A DNA stretch of 61,367 nucleotides, from contig JAUSOT010000145.1 in assembly GCA_030656075.1 (NCBI GenBank), positions 1-61,367 of the forward strand. Direction: 5' to 3'. Below, one piece after another: positions 33,010-42,501 of this stretch. This DNA is from Candidatus Cloacimonadales bacterium. GTDB lineage: Bacteria; Cloacimonadota; Cloacimonadia; Cloacimonadales; TCS61. Below the pieces are notes generated by a model. That model worked only from the letters and a program-made list of their open reading frames with translations. It had not been told where the DNA came from and ran no database searches. A program made the position numbers and the translations under genes. The number at the start of each line of letters is the position of its first letter. The stretch's first letter is position 1.

Positions 33010-35418
33010 ATGAAAAAGTTAATAGTTATTCTCTTTCTTTTGTTTTCCTTTTTTCTTCCGGCTCAAAATGTGGTCATCAACGAAGTACTCTACGATCCGG
33101 TTGGCTCGGATGGGGGCTATGAATGGATTGAATTGTATAATAATTCCGATGAAGGCGTGAATTTAGCATTATGGAGATTAGTGAAGGCAGGGAGTGAATT
33201 CGAAACAGTCTTTTTTTTCGATCTCTTTGCTTTTAATTATATTTCTCCGCATTCCTATTTCTTAATTGGAGAAGAATTCGTTCCGAATTGTGATCTCACC
33301 GAAACTCTTGCTTTTCAAAATGGCGGCTCCGAAACTGATGGAATTCGGCTTATTTCTCCCGACACGCTATACACCGATACAGTTTTGTATGATTCTCCCA
33401 ATACTAATAATCTGCCGGACGATCTGTCCAATCCCGGTATTTATTTTGCCGTCGATGTGGTGGGAGGGAATACTCTGGCACGCAAACACGATGGGGAAGA
33501 TACAGATAATTCTGAAACAGATTTTTTTGAATGTGAAATTCCTACTCCCGGAAGTGCCAATATTTACCCGGTTGATCTGGCAATTTACGAGCTGGAAATA
33601 GCCTGGAATAATGATGAATACTGGCTTCAAACAGAGATTGTTAATTTATCCACAGAAAATGTGGATAACTATGAAGCAACGCTCGAAATTACCATCAATA
33701 GTGCAACTTACGGCATCTTCGAACTTCCTGCCATTCCAGCTTCCAGTTCAGTGCCGTTTGCTTGTAACCTGGGAACGTTCACTGAAAATTATGTGATAGT
33801 GGAATGTTTGCTTTATTATTTGTATGATAATCAGTTAGATAATAATTTTGTCATCACCTCCATCCTGATCGATTCTTCACCGATTGTCTTGAATGAAATA
33901 TTTTTCAAGCCGCAAAGCACCAATCAGGAATGGCTGGAATTGTTCAATCGCAGTTCGTGTGCATATCTTGTGGATAACTGGAGAATAATCGACGCATCCG
34001 GCGGAGAAATAAGCTTTTCCGGCTTTCTGGGAGCAGATGATTTTCTGGTCGTTTGCCAGGATACGATTTTGATGATGCAGATCTATCCCAATATCGATCC
34101 GAATAAGATAATTCAAAGTGACAGTTGGACTTCCCTGAATAATACCACTGAAACATTAGTTTTGCAAGATGGATTTGCGGCGGTTTTCGATTCCGTTTTC
34201 TATGATGGAAATAACTGCCCTGCCGATTATTCATTGGAACGGGTAAATCCCTTTGAAGATGAAAATATCGAATGGCTGGTTTGCTTAGATTCACTGGGAA
34301 CTCCCTCTTTTCACAACAGTGTGCTTCCCATCGCAAAAGATCTGGAACTGGAATTTGTGGAAATCCGGGAAGAAAATGGAGAAATCTATCATAAAATTAA
34401 GATCACAAATATCGGCTTGGAAAATATTATTTCTGTTGATTTTACCTGTTTTCAATGGCAGATGGATGAAAATCCGGCAGTAGAAATTTATGCAGATGAA
34501 ATTACGATAGATGATGATCTGGAGATCGTTTTCAGTACAAATCTGCCGGATGTTGGTTATTATGAATTTGAGTATTTTGTGGATTCCGAGGAAGATTTGA
34601 ATGAAGCCAATAATTCAGACTGTTCATTTTGGGATTGTAATGGTCTTCCGTTCGTGATCAACGAAATCATGTATGCTCCGCAGAATGAAATGCCGGAATG
34701 GCTGGAAATCAAATTCAATCTGGGAATATCCGACATGACAGAATTTTTTCTGGTCGTGGATGAAGATACTTTGCAGATAGATTATCCTGCGTCGGAAACC
34801 GAATTCATGCTCGTCACCAATTCCTGGAGTGATATCGATACTTTGCAGTCGGTTTATAGCCTGGAAAACATTCCGATCATTTGCGGATTGACGTCACTTT
34901 CCAATAATGGCGAACAGCTTGCTCTTTTGGATGAATGCGGTAATTTGATCGAGAGTTTCTGCTTTTCTCCGGATTGGAATGATGCGATGCCCGGTATTTC
35001 CATCGAACGCGTAAATTCCTGTCTTACTGCCACAGAAAACAATTGGGGGCCTTCAGTTTCGGAATGTACTCCCGGAGTAGAAAATAGCATCTTCGTACAA
35101 GTTTTGCCGCCAAAAATGAAACTTTCTGTCGATCCCAATCCCTTCTCACCTTATCGCGGAGAACATACAATTTTCAGCTTCAAACTACCGGAAGTGATCA
35201 GCCGAATGACTTTGCGGATCTTCGATCTGAAAGGCAGAATGCTGCGCAAACTGGTGAACCAGGAACTGCAGGCATCCACTGGAAATATTGTTTGGGACGG
35301 CAAAGGCGACAACGGCAAGAATCTGCCGATCGGTGTTTACGTGGTGCTGATGGAAGCAGCTTCCTATGAATCGGAAAAAGTTTATAAAAAGAAGATCACG
35401 GTTGTAATAGGGAAATGA
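33010..35418 (+). CDS. Secreted lamin-tail-domain protein with C-terminal sorting domain
   Basis: An 802-residue precursor starting at ATG 33010 (GGAG seven bases upstream; the earlier start at 32962 lies by a repeat hairpin). The signal peptide is MKKLIVILFLLFSFFLPAQ. Three lamin-tail-like domains begin with VVINEVLYDPVGSDGGYEWI, IVLNEIFFKPQSTNQEWLEL and FVINEIMYAPQNEMPEWLEI at about residues 20, 300 and 550. Intervening regions look like CARDB-type immunoglobulin folds. The C-terminal about 90 residues form a sorting domain of divergent type (DPNPFSPYRGE, FDLKGRMLRKL, WDGKGDNGKNLPIG). LTD domains in secreted proteins often bind DNA or the cell surface; the role here is unknown. Confidence 0.88.
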   Translation: MKKLIVILFLLFSFFLPAQNVVINEVLYDPVGSDGGYEWIELYNNSDEGVNLALWRLVKAGSEFETVFFFDLFAFNYISPHSYFLIGEEFVPNCDLTETLAFQNGGSETDGIRLISPDTLYTDTVLYDSPNTNNLPDDLSNPGIYFAVDVVGGNTLARKHDGEDTDNSETDFFECEIPTPGSANIYPVDLAIYELEIAWNNDEYWLQTEIVNLSTENVDNYEATLEITINSATYGIFELPAIPASSSVPFACNLGTFTENYVIVECLLYYLYDNQLDNNFVITSILIDSSPIVLNEIFFKPQSTNQEWLELFNRSSCAYLVDNWRIIDASGGEISFSGFLGADDFLVVCQDTILMMQIYPNIDPNKIIQSDSWTSLNNTTETLVLQDGFAAVFDSVFYDGNNCPADYSLERVNPFEDENIEWLVCLDSLGTPSFHNSVLPIAKDLELEFVEIREENGEIYHKIKITNIGLENIISVDFTCFQWQMDENPAVEIYADEITIDDDLEIVFSTNLPDVGYYEFEYFVDSEEDLNEANNSDCSFWDCNGLPFVINEIMYAPQNEMPEWLEIKFNLGISDMTEFFLVVDEDTLQIDYPASETEFMLVTNSWSDIDTLQSVYSLENIPIICGLTSLSNNGEQLALLDECGNLIESFCFSPDWNDAMPGISIERVNSCLTATENNWGPSVSECTPGVENSIFVQVLPPKMKLSVDPNPFSPYRGEHTIFSFKLPEVISRMTLRIFDLKGRMLRKLVNQELQASTGNIVWDGKGDNGKNLPIGVYVVLMEAASYESEKVYKKKITVVIGK

Positions 35419-35443
35419 ATTGTCATTGCAAGTATTCTTTTAT

Positions 35444-35541
35444 CTTGTTCCCAAATTTCATTTGGGAACACAATTGAAAGCGAAACTCCAGTTTCGCCAG
35501 AGGAGATTCTCATTCCCAAACAGGAGTTTAGGAACGAGAAT
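35444..35541 (-). repeat. GTTCCCAAA...TTTGGGAAC/CAGGAG hairpin element, copy 1
   Basis: About 98 bases with nested hairpins GTTCCCAAA...TTTGGGAAC, GCGAAAC-TCCA-GTTTCGC and TTCCCAAACAGGAGTTTAGGAA. Same family, opposite orientation, as 45379-45594. Confidence 0.75.
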
Positions 35542-35547
35542 ATAATA

Positions 35548-35637
35548 CTTGTTTCATTTGGGAACACAATTGAAAGCTTAACTTTAATTTTGCCAGAGGA
35601 GATTCTCCTTCCCAAACAGGAGTTTAGGAACGAGAAT
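35548..35637 (-). repeat. GTTCCCAAA/CAGGAG element, copy 2
   Basis: A diverged tandem copy of 35444-35541. The middle hairpin has decayed to AACTTTAATTTTG. Confidence 0.7.
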
Positions 35638-35699
35638 TTAATTGAATAATCTGTGTTCATCCGTGAAAATCCGTGAACTAAAAAATAAGGAGAAAATTC

Positions 35700-37238
35700 A
35701 TGTATGGTAAAACAATTTCCTATGCCATTCAGGGCATCGATGCCCAGCAGATAACGGTGGAAGCTGATGTGAAAGGCGGATTATACAAATTCTTCATCGT
35801 TGGACTTCCATCAGATTCCGTTAAAGAAAGCCGCAACCGCGTTTCAGCCGCCATTAAGAATTCCGGCTTCCGATTTGCCAATCATCTCTACACTGTAAAC
35901 CTGGCTCCGGCTGACATCAGGAAAGACGGTGTGGCGCTGGATGTGCCGACCGCTCTCGCTTTGATCGTTGCATTGAATCAAGTACAGACAACTAAACTGG
36001 AAAAATATGCCTTCATCGGTGAGCTTTCTCTGGATGGGAATCTGCGCCCGGTGCGGGGAGTTTTGCCGATTGCCGTTGCCTGCTGGAAAGACGGAATCGA
36101 AGGATTGATCCTGCCCTATGAAAATGCCAAAGAAGCAGCGATCATCGAAGAATTGAACGTTTATCCGGCAACTTCTCTGAATGAGATCGTCAACTTTTTG
36201 GAAGATAAAATCGTGATCGAACCGCTGAAAGTGAAGAAAGAAGATATCTTTAAACATCTCGATGATAGCCCGGTGGATATGTTCGATGTGAAAGGGCAAT
36301 ATCATGTGAAACGTGCTCTGGAAGTGGCTGCAGCCGGCGGACATAACGTGCTGATGCTGGGCCCACCCGGTTCCGGTAAAACCATGCTGGCGCGCCGCAT
36401 TCCAACCATTCTGCCCAGTCTTACTTTGGAAGAATCATTGGAAACAACGAAAATCCATTCCGTTGCCGGTCTCACCGGCAGCAAGATGGGCATCATCACC
36501 AGCCGTCCGTTCCGTTCTCCGCATCACACCATCAGTGATGTAGCGCTCATCGGCGGCGGCAGTTATCCCAAACCGGGAGAAGTTTCGCTTTCGCATAATG
36601 GAGTTCTTTTTTTAGATGAACTTCCCGAATTCAAGAAATCAGTTTTGGAAGTATTACGTCAACCGCTGGAAGATGAGGTCGTCACCATTTCCCGCGCTAC
36701 CCAAAGCCTGGAATTTCCAGCAAAATTCATGATGGTGGCTTCCATGAATCCCTGTCCCTGCGGTTATTTTGGCAGCAACGTGGAAAGCCATGCCTGTAAC
36801 TGTCCCATTGCCGCTATTCAACGCTATCGCTCCCGTATTTCCGGTCCGCTTTTGGATCGGATCGATATTCATGTGGAAGTGCCAGCCGTAAAATATGAAG
36901 AATTGAGCGGAATTCCCACCGGAGAAAAATCGGTGGATATTCGCAAAAGAGTGAACGATTCGCGGGATATTCAACTGCAGCGTTTTAAAGATGAAAAGAT
37001 CTTCAGTAATTCGCAGATGAATCCCAAACAGATCAGAAAATACTGCCAACTGGAAGCCGACAGCAAGGATATTTTGAAACGTGCGATGGATAAATTGGGG
37101 CTTTCCGCCCGGGCTTATGACCGCATCCTCAAGGTGAGCCGGACAATTGCCGACCTGGAAAACAGTGAAAACATCAAAGTGAATCACATCAGTGAAGCGG
37201 TGCAGTATCGAAGCCTGGATCGGAAGTTTTGGGAATAA
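35700..37238 (+). CDS. comM: YifB/ComM-family AAA+ Mg-chelatase-like ATPase
   Basis: A 512-residue protein with the full ComM layout: an N-terminal Lon-protease-like domain (GLYKFFIVGLPSDSVKESRN and beyond), the Walker A GPPGSGKTM near residue 222, Walker B GVLFLDELPEF near 302, a zinc-binding CPCGYFG...CNCP insert, and a C-terminal Mg_chelatase_C domain (LSARAYDRILKVSRTIADLE). ComM is a helicase that promotes branch migration during natural transformation; most bacteria carry it. AAGGAG lies nine bases before the ATG. Together with comF at 2325 it may hint at DNA uptake, though both are widespread. Confidence 0.95.
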   Translation: MYGKTISYAIQGIDAQQITVEADVKGGLYKFFIVGLPSDSVKESRNRVSAAIKNSGFRFANHLYTVNLAPADIRKDGVALDVPTALALIVALNQVQTTKLEKYAFIGELSLDGNLRPVRGVLPIAVACWKDGIEGLILPYENAKEAAIIEELNVYPATSLNEIVNFLEDKIVIEPLKVKKEDIFKHLDDSPVDMFDVKGQYHVKRALEVAAAGGHNVLMLGPPGSGKTMLARRIPTILPSLTLEESLETTKIHSVAGLTGSKMGIITSRPFRSPHHTISDVALIGGGSYPKPGEVSLSHNGVLFLDELPEFKKSVLEVLRQPLEDEVVTISRATQSLEFPAKFMMVASMNPCPCGYFGSNVESHACNCPIAAIQRYRSRISGPLLDRIDIHVEVPAVKYEELSGIPTGEKSVDIRKRVNDSRDIQLQRFKDEKIFSNSQMNPKQIRKYCQLEADSKDILKRAMDKLGLSARAYDRILKVSRTIADLENSENIKVNHISEAVQYRSLDRKFWE

Positions 37239-37424
37239 GATAACAATGAGCCACCAGTCTTTGTTCCTTTAATTCGGAACTACGCCTTGGCAGGCAGAGG
37301 CACGGAGAGCACAGAGAATCTGAAACAATTATGCTTTTTTTAACAACTAACCCGTCTTCTCCGGCGGTTGCCGGATACGCCGCGGCAGGCAAAATCGAAC
37401 AAATACGAACAAAAGAAATTTGTC

Positions 37425-37444
37425 ATTCCCGTGGAAACGGGAAT
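37425..37444. repeat. ATTCCCG...CGGGAAT hairpin, copy 2
   Basis: An eight-base stem (ATTCCCGT/ACGGGAAT) with loop GGAA, of the dRS3-like type. Confidence 0.7.
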
Positions 37445-37595
37445 CTTGGTAGCTCACGGATTTGCACGGAAAAGCACGGATAATTAATCGACAGGATCAC
37501 AGGATAAAACGGGAAAACTAGGTGAACGTGAGACTCAACCTGGAAGGATGAACCAACTTTAGACATGAACAAACAACAAAAAAGATAAAAAAATG

Positions 37596-37639
37596 GTCTT
37601 TCTGAGGATGAACTTACAAAGGCATTCGACGAAGAATCT
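37596..37639 (+). repeat. GTCTTTCTGAGG...GAAGAATCT element, copy 3
   Basis: Same ends as the copies at 19414, 26143 and 48796. Confidence 0.65.
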
Positions 37640-37673
37640 AAATAGAGAAAAAACTCTTCATCATTCTACAAAC

Positions 37674-38333
37674 TCAAAATCGTGAAAAATACTTTTTTAT
37701 GACTTTGAAAATGTTCTTCCTGCCCAAAATAAAATACATGCCTACCAGCATGCTGATTACAAACGAAAAGATAAAGAAAATTTTACCAAGAGTTGTTGGA
37801 ACTGCATAGGCGAAGCCTATTCTCACAAAACCAATAACCAGAAAGAACATGTAAGCAGAAAAGCCGATTGCTTTACTTTTGGAGATTTTTACCGATTTAT
37901 CAAATGTTCCCCAGGAACTTTTGCTGTCCGTTATTTGGGAATCAAGTTCTTCTAACAATTTTTCAGTTTCGGGAGAATATTTTTTCTTGAGGTTTTGCGG
38001 TTTTGTCACCTCTTGTCGAAACAATGGAATATCCGGATATTTTATGGCAAATAGAAAACAAGTAGGACAGACGTAAAATTTAGTCTGATAATCGTTTGTT
38101 TCATAATTCTCTTCCCGATATGGTTGATCGCAACTGATACAGCTTCCCTTGAATTTCGTTTGGTTTTGTTTGGCAGAAATGAGAAAATTTGTAAAAAGCT
38201 GATGTTTAAAGTTCATTCTTTTCAATAAAGAAAAACTATATACTTTTGAATTACATCTCACACATTGATAATAGACGCCTTGGCCATCGTTCTTTTGTTC
38301 ATATTCTGAATTACAAAATGGACAAGATTTCAA
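37674..38333 (-). CDS. Zinc-ribbon membrane protein of unknown function
   Basis: A 219-residue protein. The start is a TTG at 38333 because a perfect AAAGGAGG lies four bases before it; the ATG at 38354 has none. It opens directly with a zinc ribbon (MKSCPFCNSEYE...CVRC), followed by a second (CISCDQPYRE...CPTC) at about residues 65-93. After a charged linker come two membrane helices at about 160-178 and 185-205. Paired zinc ribbons plus membrane helices are common in uncharacterised bacterial proteins. No close family is recognised. It is separated from the glycyl radical operon by about 100 bases and may be unrelated. Confidence 0.78.
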   Translation of the reverse strand: MKSCPFCNSEYEQKNDGQGVYYQCVRCNSKVYSFSLLKRMNFKHQLFTNFLISAKQNQTKFKGSCISCDQPYREENYETNDYQTKFYVCPTCFLFAIKYPDIPLFRQEVTKPQNLKKKYSPETEKLLEELDSQITDSKSSWGTFDKSVKISKSKAIGFSAYMFFLVIGFVRIGFAYAVPTTLGKIFFIFSFVISMLVGMYFILGRKNIFKVIKKYFSRF

Positions 38334-38435
38334 GTTTCCTCCTTTTCCTATCATTCTGGCCCCTTCGTCGTAGCTCAGGACAAGCTTGTCGAAGGATTGA
38401 GTAAAATAAAGCCCATGAATTCATTCGCGGGAAAA

Positions 38436-39371
38436 CTAAAAAGGCGTATCCTGCCCGATGAAGCAGGTTAAGCCGAATTCTTCAAAAATTTCTTTGGCGG
38501 TTTGCAGTTCTTCAGGAGAAGGAATCGGAAATTTATCTGCTTTGAATTCTAATCCTAAGAGTTGGTATTTATTTCTGCCTAAATGATGTAATGGCAACAG
38601 GTTAATTTCTTTCCATTTTGTTTCTAATATCAAAGATGCAATCCCTGCCAGGTTTTCTCTGGAGCTATTGAAACCGGGAATAAAGGGTAAACGAAAAATC
38701 AGTTTGCCGTTGAAAGTTTCATTTAGTTTTCGCACATTATTGATGATATTTGTATTGGAAGTTCCGGTTCCTGTTTCATGCTGCTTAGGATCGATCTGCT
38801 TCAAATCAAAAAAAATCCAATCAAGATGATCGATAACCAGTTCAAAGTTTTTCCAAGGCACATTACCGCAAGTTTCGATGGCAGTGTGAATGTAGGATTC
38901 ATAGCATTTTTTCAGAATATTATGGGCAAAATCAATTTGCAGCAAAGGTTCTCCACCTGTTAAGGTGATTCCACCTTCGCTTCCCCAGAATTGCCGGTCT
39001 CTTTGGATAATCGAAAAAAGTTCATCAACAGAAATTGTCCGTCCGCTCATTCGCAAAGCATCCGTGTAGCAATTATCAAGGCAGGAATGGTCATGGCATT
39101 TTTCACAAATTGTCCTGTCGATCACTGGTTTTTCAGCTATGAATTGTATGGCATTGTTCGGGCAGAATGTTTCACAATTGCCGCAGCCAATACATCTGGA
39201 AGCATAGAATAACGGAATATTTTCTTTACTGATGCCTTCAGGATTGCAGCACCAGAAGCAGTTAAGAGAACAACCCTTTAAAAAGATTAAACTTCGCGCT
39301 CCGGGGCCATCATGAACAGAAAAACCCTGGATGTCGAAAATGGTACCGGAAATCTGCTGATTTACTTCCAT
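38436..39371 (-). CDS. hpdA: Glycyl radical enzyme activase (HpdA-type radical SAM)
   Basis: A 311-residue radical-SAM enzyme that would install the glycyl radical on the partner encoded by hpdB. The SAM cluster motif CxxxCxxC is in FLKGCSLNCFWCCNPEG at about residues 30-46. A two-cluster ferredoxin-like insert follows (CIGCGNCETFCPNNAI and CEKCHDHSCLDNC, about 60-100), as in activases of HPAD, CutC and glycerol dehydratase but not PflA. The glycine-rich GGITLTGGEPLLQ motif is at about 132-144. Its start overlaps the small-subunit gene by ten bases. The gene order large-small-activase equals hpdB-hpdC-hpdA in clostridia. Confidence 0.9.
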   Translation of the reverse strand: MEVNQQISGTIFDIQGFSVHDGPGARSLIFLKGCSLNCFWCCNPEGISKENIPLFYASRCIGCGNCETFCPNNAIQFIAEKPVIDRTICEKCHDHSCLDNCYTDALRMSGRTISVDELFSIIQRDRQFWGSEGGITLTGGEPLLQIDFAHNILKKCYESYIHTAIETCGNVPWKNFELVIDHLDWIFFDLKQIDPKQHETGTGTSNTNIINNVRKLNETFNGKLIFRLPFIPGFNSSRENLAGIASLILETKWKEINLLPLHHLGRNKYQLLGLEFKADKFPIPSPEELQTAKEIFEEFGLTCFIGQDTPF

Positions 39372-39601
39372 GCAAAATCATTACAGGTTACAGCCTGCAT
39401 ATCGGGATAGGCAGTGGCTTTTTCCAGGCATAAACCCAGATTGTTCTCTTTCATTGAAAAATGCAGGCAATGCTTACATTTGGGAGCTTTCTCAAAGTCG
39501 GAACAGGCAGGTTCATCCGCCTTGATTTTAGCTTTGGTTCTTTTGCAGATGCCTTTAAAAACGTCGGTGGCTAAATAATATTTACAGTCTATATGATTCA
39601 T
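39362..39601 (-). CDS. hpdC: 4-Hydroxyphenylacetate decarboxylase small (Fe-S) subunit
   Basis: A 79-residue protein with eight candidate cluster ligands: His3, Cys6, Cys19 and Cys33, then Cys42, Cys45, Cys58 and Cys73. This matches the His3/Cys6/Cys19/Cys and Cys/Cys/Cys/Cys ligand sets that I recall for the two [4Fe-4S] clusters of the clostridial HPAD gamma subunit. The order DC...A.D..KGIC...AC...PKCK.C...LGLC...AVTC is the same. The start at 39601 has AAGGA seven bases upstream and puts the histidine at position 3; the longer frame to 39682 is rejected. Among glycyl radical enzymes this subunit is, as far as I know, specific to HPAD-type decarboxylases. It starts 14 bases after hpdB and overlaps hpdA. 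Confidence 0.88.
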   Translation of the reverse strand: MNHIDCKYYLATDVFKGICKRTKAKIKADEPACSDFEKAPKCKHCLHFSMKENNLGLCLEKATAYPDMQAVTCNDFAWK

Positions 39602-39615
39602 ATCAAAGTCCTTTC

Positions 39616-42291
39616 TTATATTTCCGCATATTCCGTTCTGGCGATAACTTCGTCCTGGATCTGTTTGCCAAGTTCTACCCAATATTGAGTAAATCCGGCC
39701 ACGCGCACCATCAAACCGCGGTATTTGTCAGGATTTTGCTGGGCGTCTTTCAGCATGCGGGAATCAACGATATTGAATTGAACATGAAAACCGCCTTTTC
39801 GAAGATATGCTCTGATCATCTCCAAAAACTTACGTGCTCCTTCACGTCCTTTGATAACAGAAGGATGGATTTTCATATTCAGTTGTGAATTTTGCGATGA
39901 AGCATGATTGTAGCAAGTTGCAGAAGAGAACAAGGCATACGGTCCGTTTTGATCGGTTCCCGGATAGGCAGAAACAGAACCGTCGGCAAAAGTTGTACCG
40001 CCAAGTCTGCCATCGGGAGTGGCCAAAGTAACAGCGCCCATGGGACCATGAGTCGAAACCGATATCTGGCAGGAATACAAAGGTTCATCATAAAGCGATC
40101 TGTAATTTTCACACATTCCGCTAAACCACTCCTGCCATTCTTTAAAGATGTTATCTACATATTTGTTATCATTGCCGAATTTAGGAGCATCCAGGCATTG
40201 TTTGTGTGTCTTTAACCAGGTTTGGAAATTCTGAGTTTGTTTCTGTTCGGTTAAACTGTAGGAACCGGTTTCCAAGGCAGAAATATAGCCGAAGTTTTCT
40301 TCCAGAGCTTGCTTCAAGGTAGCCAGCGAGAAATTTTTCTCTTCAAAAACGTTCTTTTTGAGGGAAGCAAGAGAATTGACGAGGTTAACTCCTCCGCAAA
40401 TTTCCACGTTAAAGGTACGATTATAACGGCTGCCTTTATTACTGATATCTTTTCCAGTTTCCAGGCAGTCTGGTTTCAGCATGCTATTGATGATCGAAGG
40501 AGATATTTTTCCCCAGACATCGTGTTGGATGTTATTCGTTAAGGTTAACACTTCTACTGTCAGACTGAAATATTCCTGGAAAGCTTTCCAGACTTCCTCA
40601 TAAGATTCCAGATTATAACCATGAGCAGGATAAACTCTTCTTCCGGTTCGTTTATCAAGCCCATCGAACAAAACAGCTTCCAAAACTTTGGGCAAGGAAA
40701 TGAAGTGAACTCCCACGCTGGTAGCAGGGGCAGAACCGCCGGGAATGTAATGAGTAACACCATCCAGATCGAGCGGCATCCAACTACCGGCAGATGTTTC
40801 CAGGCAACCGCCAATCGACCAGGCTCGAACTTCTTCCAGCGTCATTCCTTCATTTTTAAAATTGTTAAGCAAAAATTCCATTGCCACTCGATTATTAATC
40901 CAGGCCGGATAGCCGGTGCCGATTTTTGTACATTCGATCCCTTTTAATAAAAATTCTTCGGGCAGTTTTTCATCGTATAATAAACTTAAAGTCGGTTGCG
41001 GAGTGTCGCAGGTCATGGCGGATTCAAGAATCAACATTTCCAGTTCATTTGCTGCACTTTCCCCATCTTTGGTCAGTCCGCCGAGGCAGAGATTATTGAA
41101 AGTATTTCCGCTTAAAACGCCGCCGACAACGCCCATGGAAGCAAAACAATCTAATTCGGTAAATTTCATGCGCATGCATTCAAGCAGTTCCAAAGATCGT
41201 TCGCGGGAAAGTATTCCTTTATCCATATCTCGTTTCCAGAAAGGATAAAGTACTTGGCCCAGCCTTCCGGGAGATAATCCGGAAATGGCATCTTCATTCA
41301 GCACTGCTACGTGGAAAATCCAAACCAGCTGCAAAGCATCATGGAAGGTTCGGGGAGGATTGATCGCCAGCCATTCCAGGCGTTCGGCAATTTCCAGGTA
41401 TTCGGATTTATCGTTTTCATCTTCTTCCAGGGATGCCATCAGTTTAGCTTCTTCAGCATGATTTTTGATCCAGCTCTGCAATCCTTCCAGCATGGTATAA
41501 ACAGATTTATAGAAATAAATTCTGTCCATTCCGGGATAACCGGCTGCTTGTTTCAGTTTTTCGTCACAGATATTTTTGATGCCTTCAATGCCGTATTGCA
41601 GGGGATAATAATAATTCATCACTTCCCGCCCCTGGGGCAGGGTGTAGCCGGAATCGAACATGCAGATCACGGCACGCATGATTTCTTCTTTTTCGTGGTA
41701 GCCGGGAACTAACTGCTCATATTTATGACCGACATCATCGACCGATTTATTATGCCATTTTTTGGCTACATCCAAAAGTATGGGCATTTCTTCTTTGCGA
41801 AGTCCAAACTTGCCGGCAATGGATAAAACATTTCCAATGCTTTTTGTAACGTTGCCTCCACCCTGTCCCATCGTAGTAACTTCATCAGCACTGACTTTAC
41901 CAGCTTCCAGAGCATCTTTGTACAATCGATCTTCGTGTGCCATGAAAAAAGCTTCCGAAAGCCAGGGCATTGGATAAGAACCGCGCAGATAATGAGATTT
42001 TCCCAGCACCAGCAATTCACCCGGAAAAATGGCCGGTGTAAGATGCTCGAAACCAGCTTTCAGTGCTTCCGCTCTTCGCACAATCGGGATTTCACCTTCT
42101 AATTCTTCCCATTTTCTTGTGTACCAGTAGGGAAATTCTACTGATGCAGATGATTTGGTTTCAAAATATAATTGTCGGGATTTTTCTACTCGTGCGGAAG
42201 GAGATTTATGGATCTCGCGTGTTTGGATTTCGCCCTCTGGTTTTGAACCGTAATAATTGTATGTATCACATTCTATTTTTTTCGATTCCAT
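39616..42291 (-). CDS. hpdB: 4-Hydroxyphenylacetate decarboxylase-like glycyl radical enzyme
   Basis: An 891-residue glycyl radical enzyme. The glycyl loop is VRVAGFTQYWVELG (Gly866), and the thiyl site is SIGGCLETS (Cys496, with Glu498 as CxE). Compared with the clostridial HPAD active site as I remember it (Ser344, Phe405, Cys503, Glu505, His536, Glu637), residues at a constant offset of 7 are Ser337, Phe398, Cys496, Glu498, His529 and Glu630. The His and Glu are those that contact the phenol hydroxyl. The expected reaction is 4-hydroxyphenylacetate to p-cresol and CO2; other arylacetates are possible. GGAG lies eight bases before the ATG. It heads a three-gene operon. The C-terminal AYPGTDQNGPYALFSSAT block is typical of arylacetate decarboxylases. 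Confidence 0.88.
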   Translation of the reverse strand: MESKKIECDTYNYYGSKPEGEIQTREIHKSPSARVEKSRQLYFETKSSASVEFPYWYTRKWEELEGEIPIVRRAEALKAGFEHLTPAIFPGELLVLGKSHYLRGSYPMPWLSEAFFMAHEDRLYKDALEAGKVSADEVTTMGQGGGNVTKSIGNVLSIAGKFGLRKEEMPILLDVAKKWHNKSVDDVGHKYEQLVPGYHEKEEIMRAVICMFDSGYTLPQGREVMNYYYPLQYGIEGIKNICDEKLKQAAGYPGMDRIYFYKSVYTMLEGLQSWIKNHAEEAKLMASLEEDENDKSEYLEIAERLEWLAINPPRTFHDALQLVWIFHVAVLNEDAISGLSPGRLGQVLYPFWKRDMDKGILSRERSLELLECMRMKFTELDCFASMGVVGGVLSGNTFNNLCLGGLTKDGESAANELEMLILESAMTCDTPQPTLSLLYDEKLPEEFLLKGIECTKIGTGYPAWINNRVAMEFLLNNFKNEGMTLEEVRAWSIGGCLETSAGSWMPLDLDGVTHYIPGGSAPATSVGVHFISLPKVLEAVLFDGLDKRTGRRVYPAHGYNLESYEEVWKAFQEYFSLTVEVLTLTNNIQHDVWGKISPSIINSMLKPDCLETGKDISNKGSRYNRTFNVEICGGVNLVNSLASLKKNVFEEKNFSLATLKQALEENFGYISALETGSYSLTEQKQTQNFQTWLKTHKQCLDAPKFGNDNKYVDNIFKEWQEWFSGMCENYRSLYDEPLYSCQISVSTHGPMGAVTLATPDGRLGGTTFADGSVSAYPGTDQNGPYALFSSATCYNHASSQNSQLNMKIHPSVIKGREGARKFLEMIRAYLRKGGFHVQFNIVDSRMLKDAQQNPDKYRGLMVRVAGFTQYWVELGKQIQDEVIARTEYAEI

Positions 42292-42467
42292 ATTTGATTC
42301 TCCAAATTTCGATATTCTTAAACTTAATCATATTTATTATTTTCGCCTTTTCCGCCTCCGAAAACTTTCGGAGTCACCTTTTTCAGGGGAGAAGGAATAT
42401 GCTCTTCGAAGGTTACGAATCGTCATCCCCTCCTCCGAAGAGGGTTGGGTTGGGCAGTTTTCAAAAT

Positions 42468-42485
42468 CACTCTATTATGCAGAAC
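42468..42485 (+). repeat. CACTCTATTATGCAGAAC repeat, copy 2
   Basis: Identical to 52439-52456 and to the complement of 28525-28542. It follows a TCCCCTC(CT)CCGAAGAGGG element with a TTGGGTTGGG tail. Confidence 0.8.
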
Positions 42486-42501
42486 TCATGATATTCTTAA
42501 A

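Larger units (their letters stand above)
37239..37673. other. Repeat-bearing gap with no gene
   Basis: It contains an ATTCCCGT...ACGGGAAT hairpin (37425-37444), a RAYT-array-like fragment ACTCAACCTGGAAGGATGAACC (37533 onward), and a GTCTTTCTGAGG...GAAGAATCT element (37596-37639). Confidence 0.65.

Noticed and set aside
39604-39682. Longer start for the small HPAD subunit
   Set aside because: It overlaps the end of hpdB and would move the conserved His3 and Cys6 away from the N-terminus.
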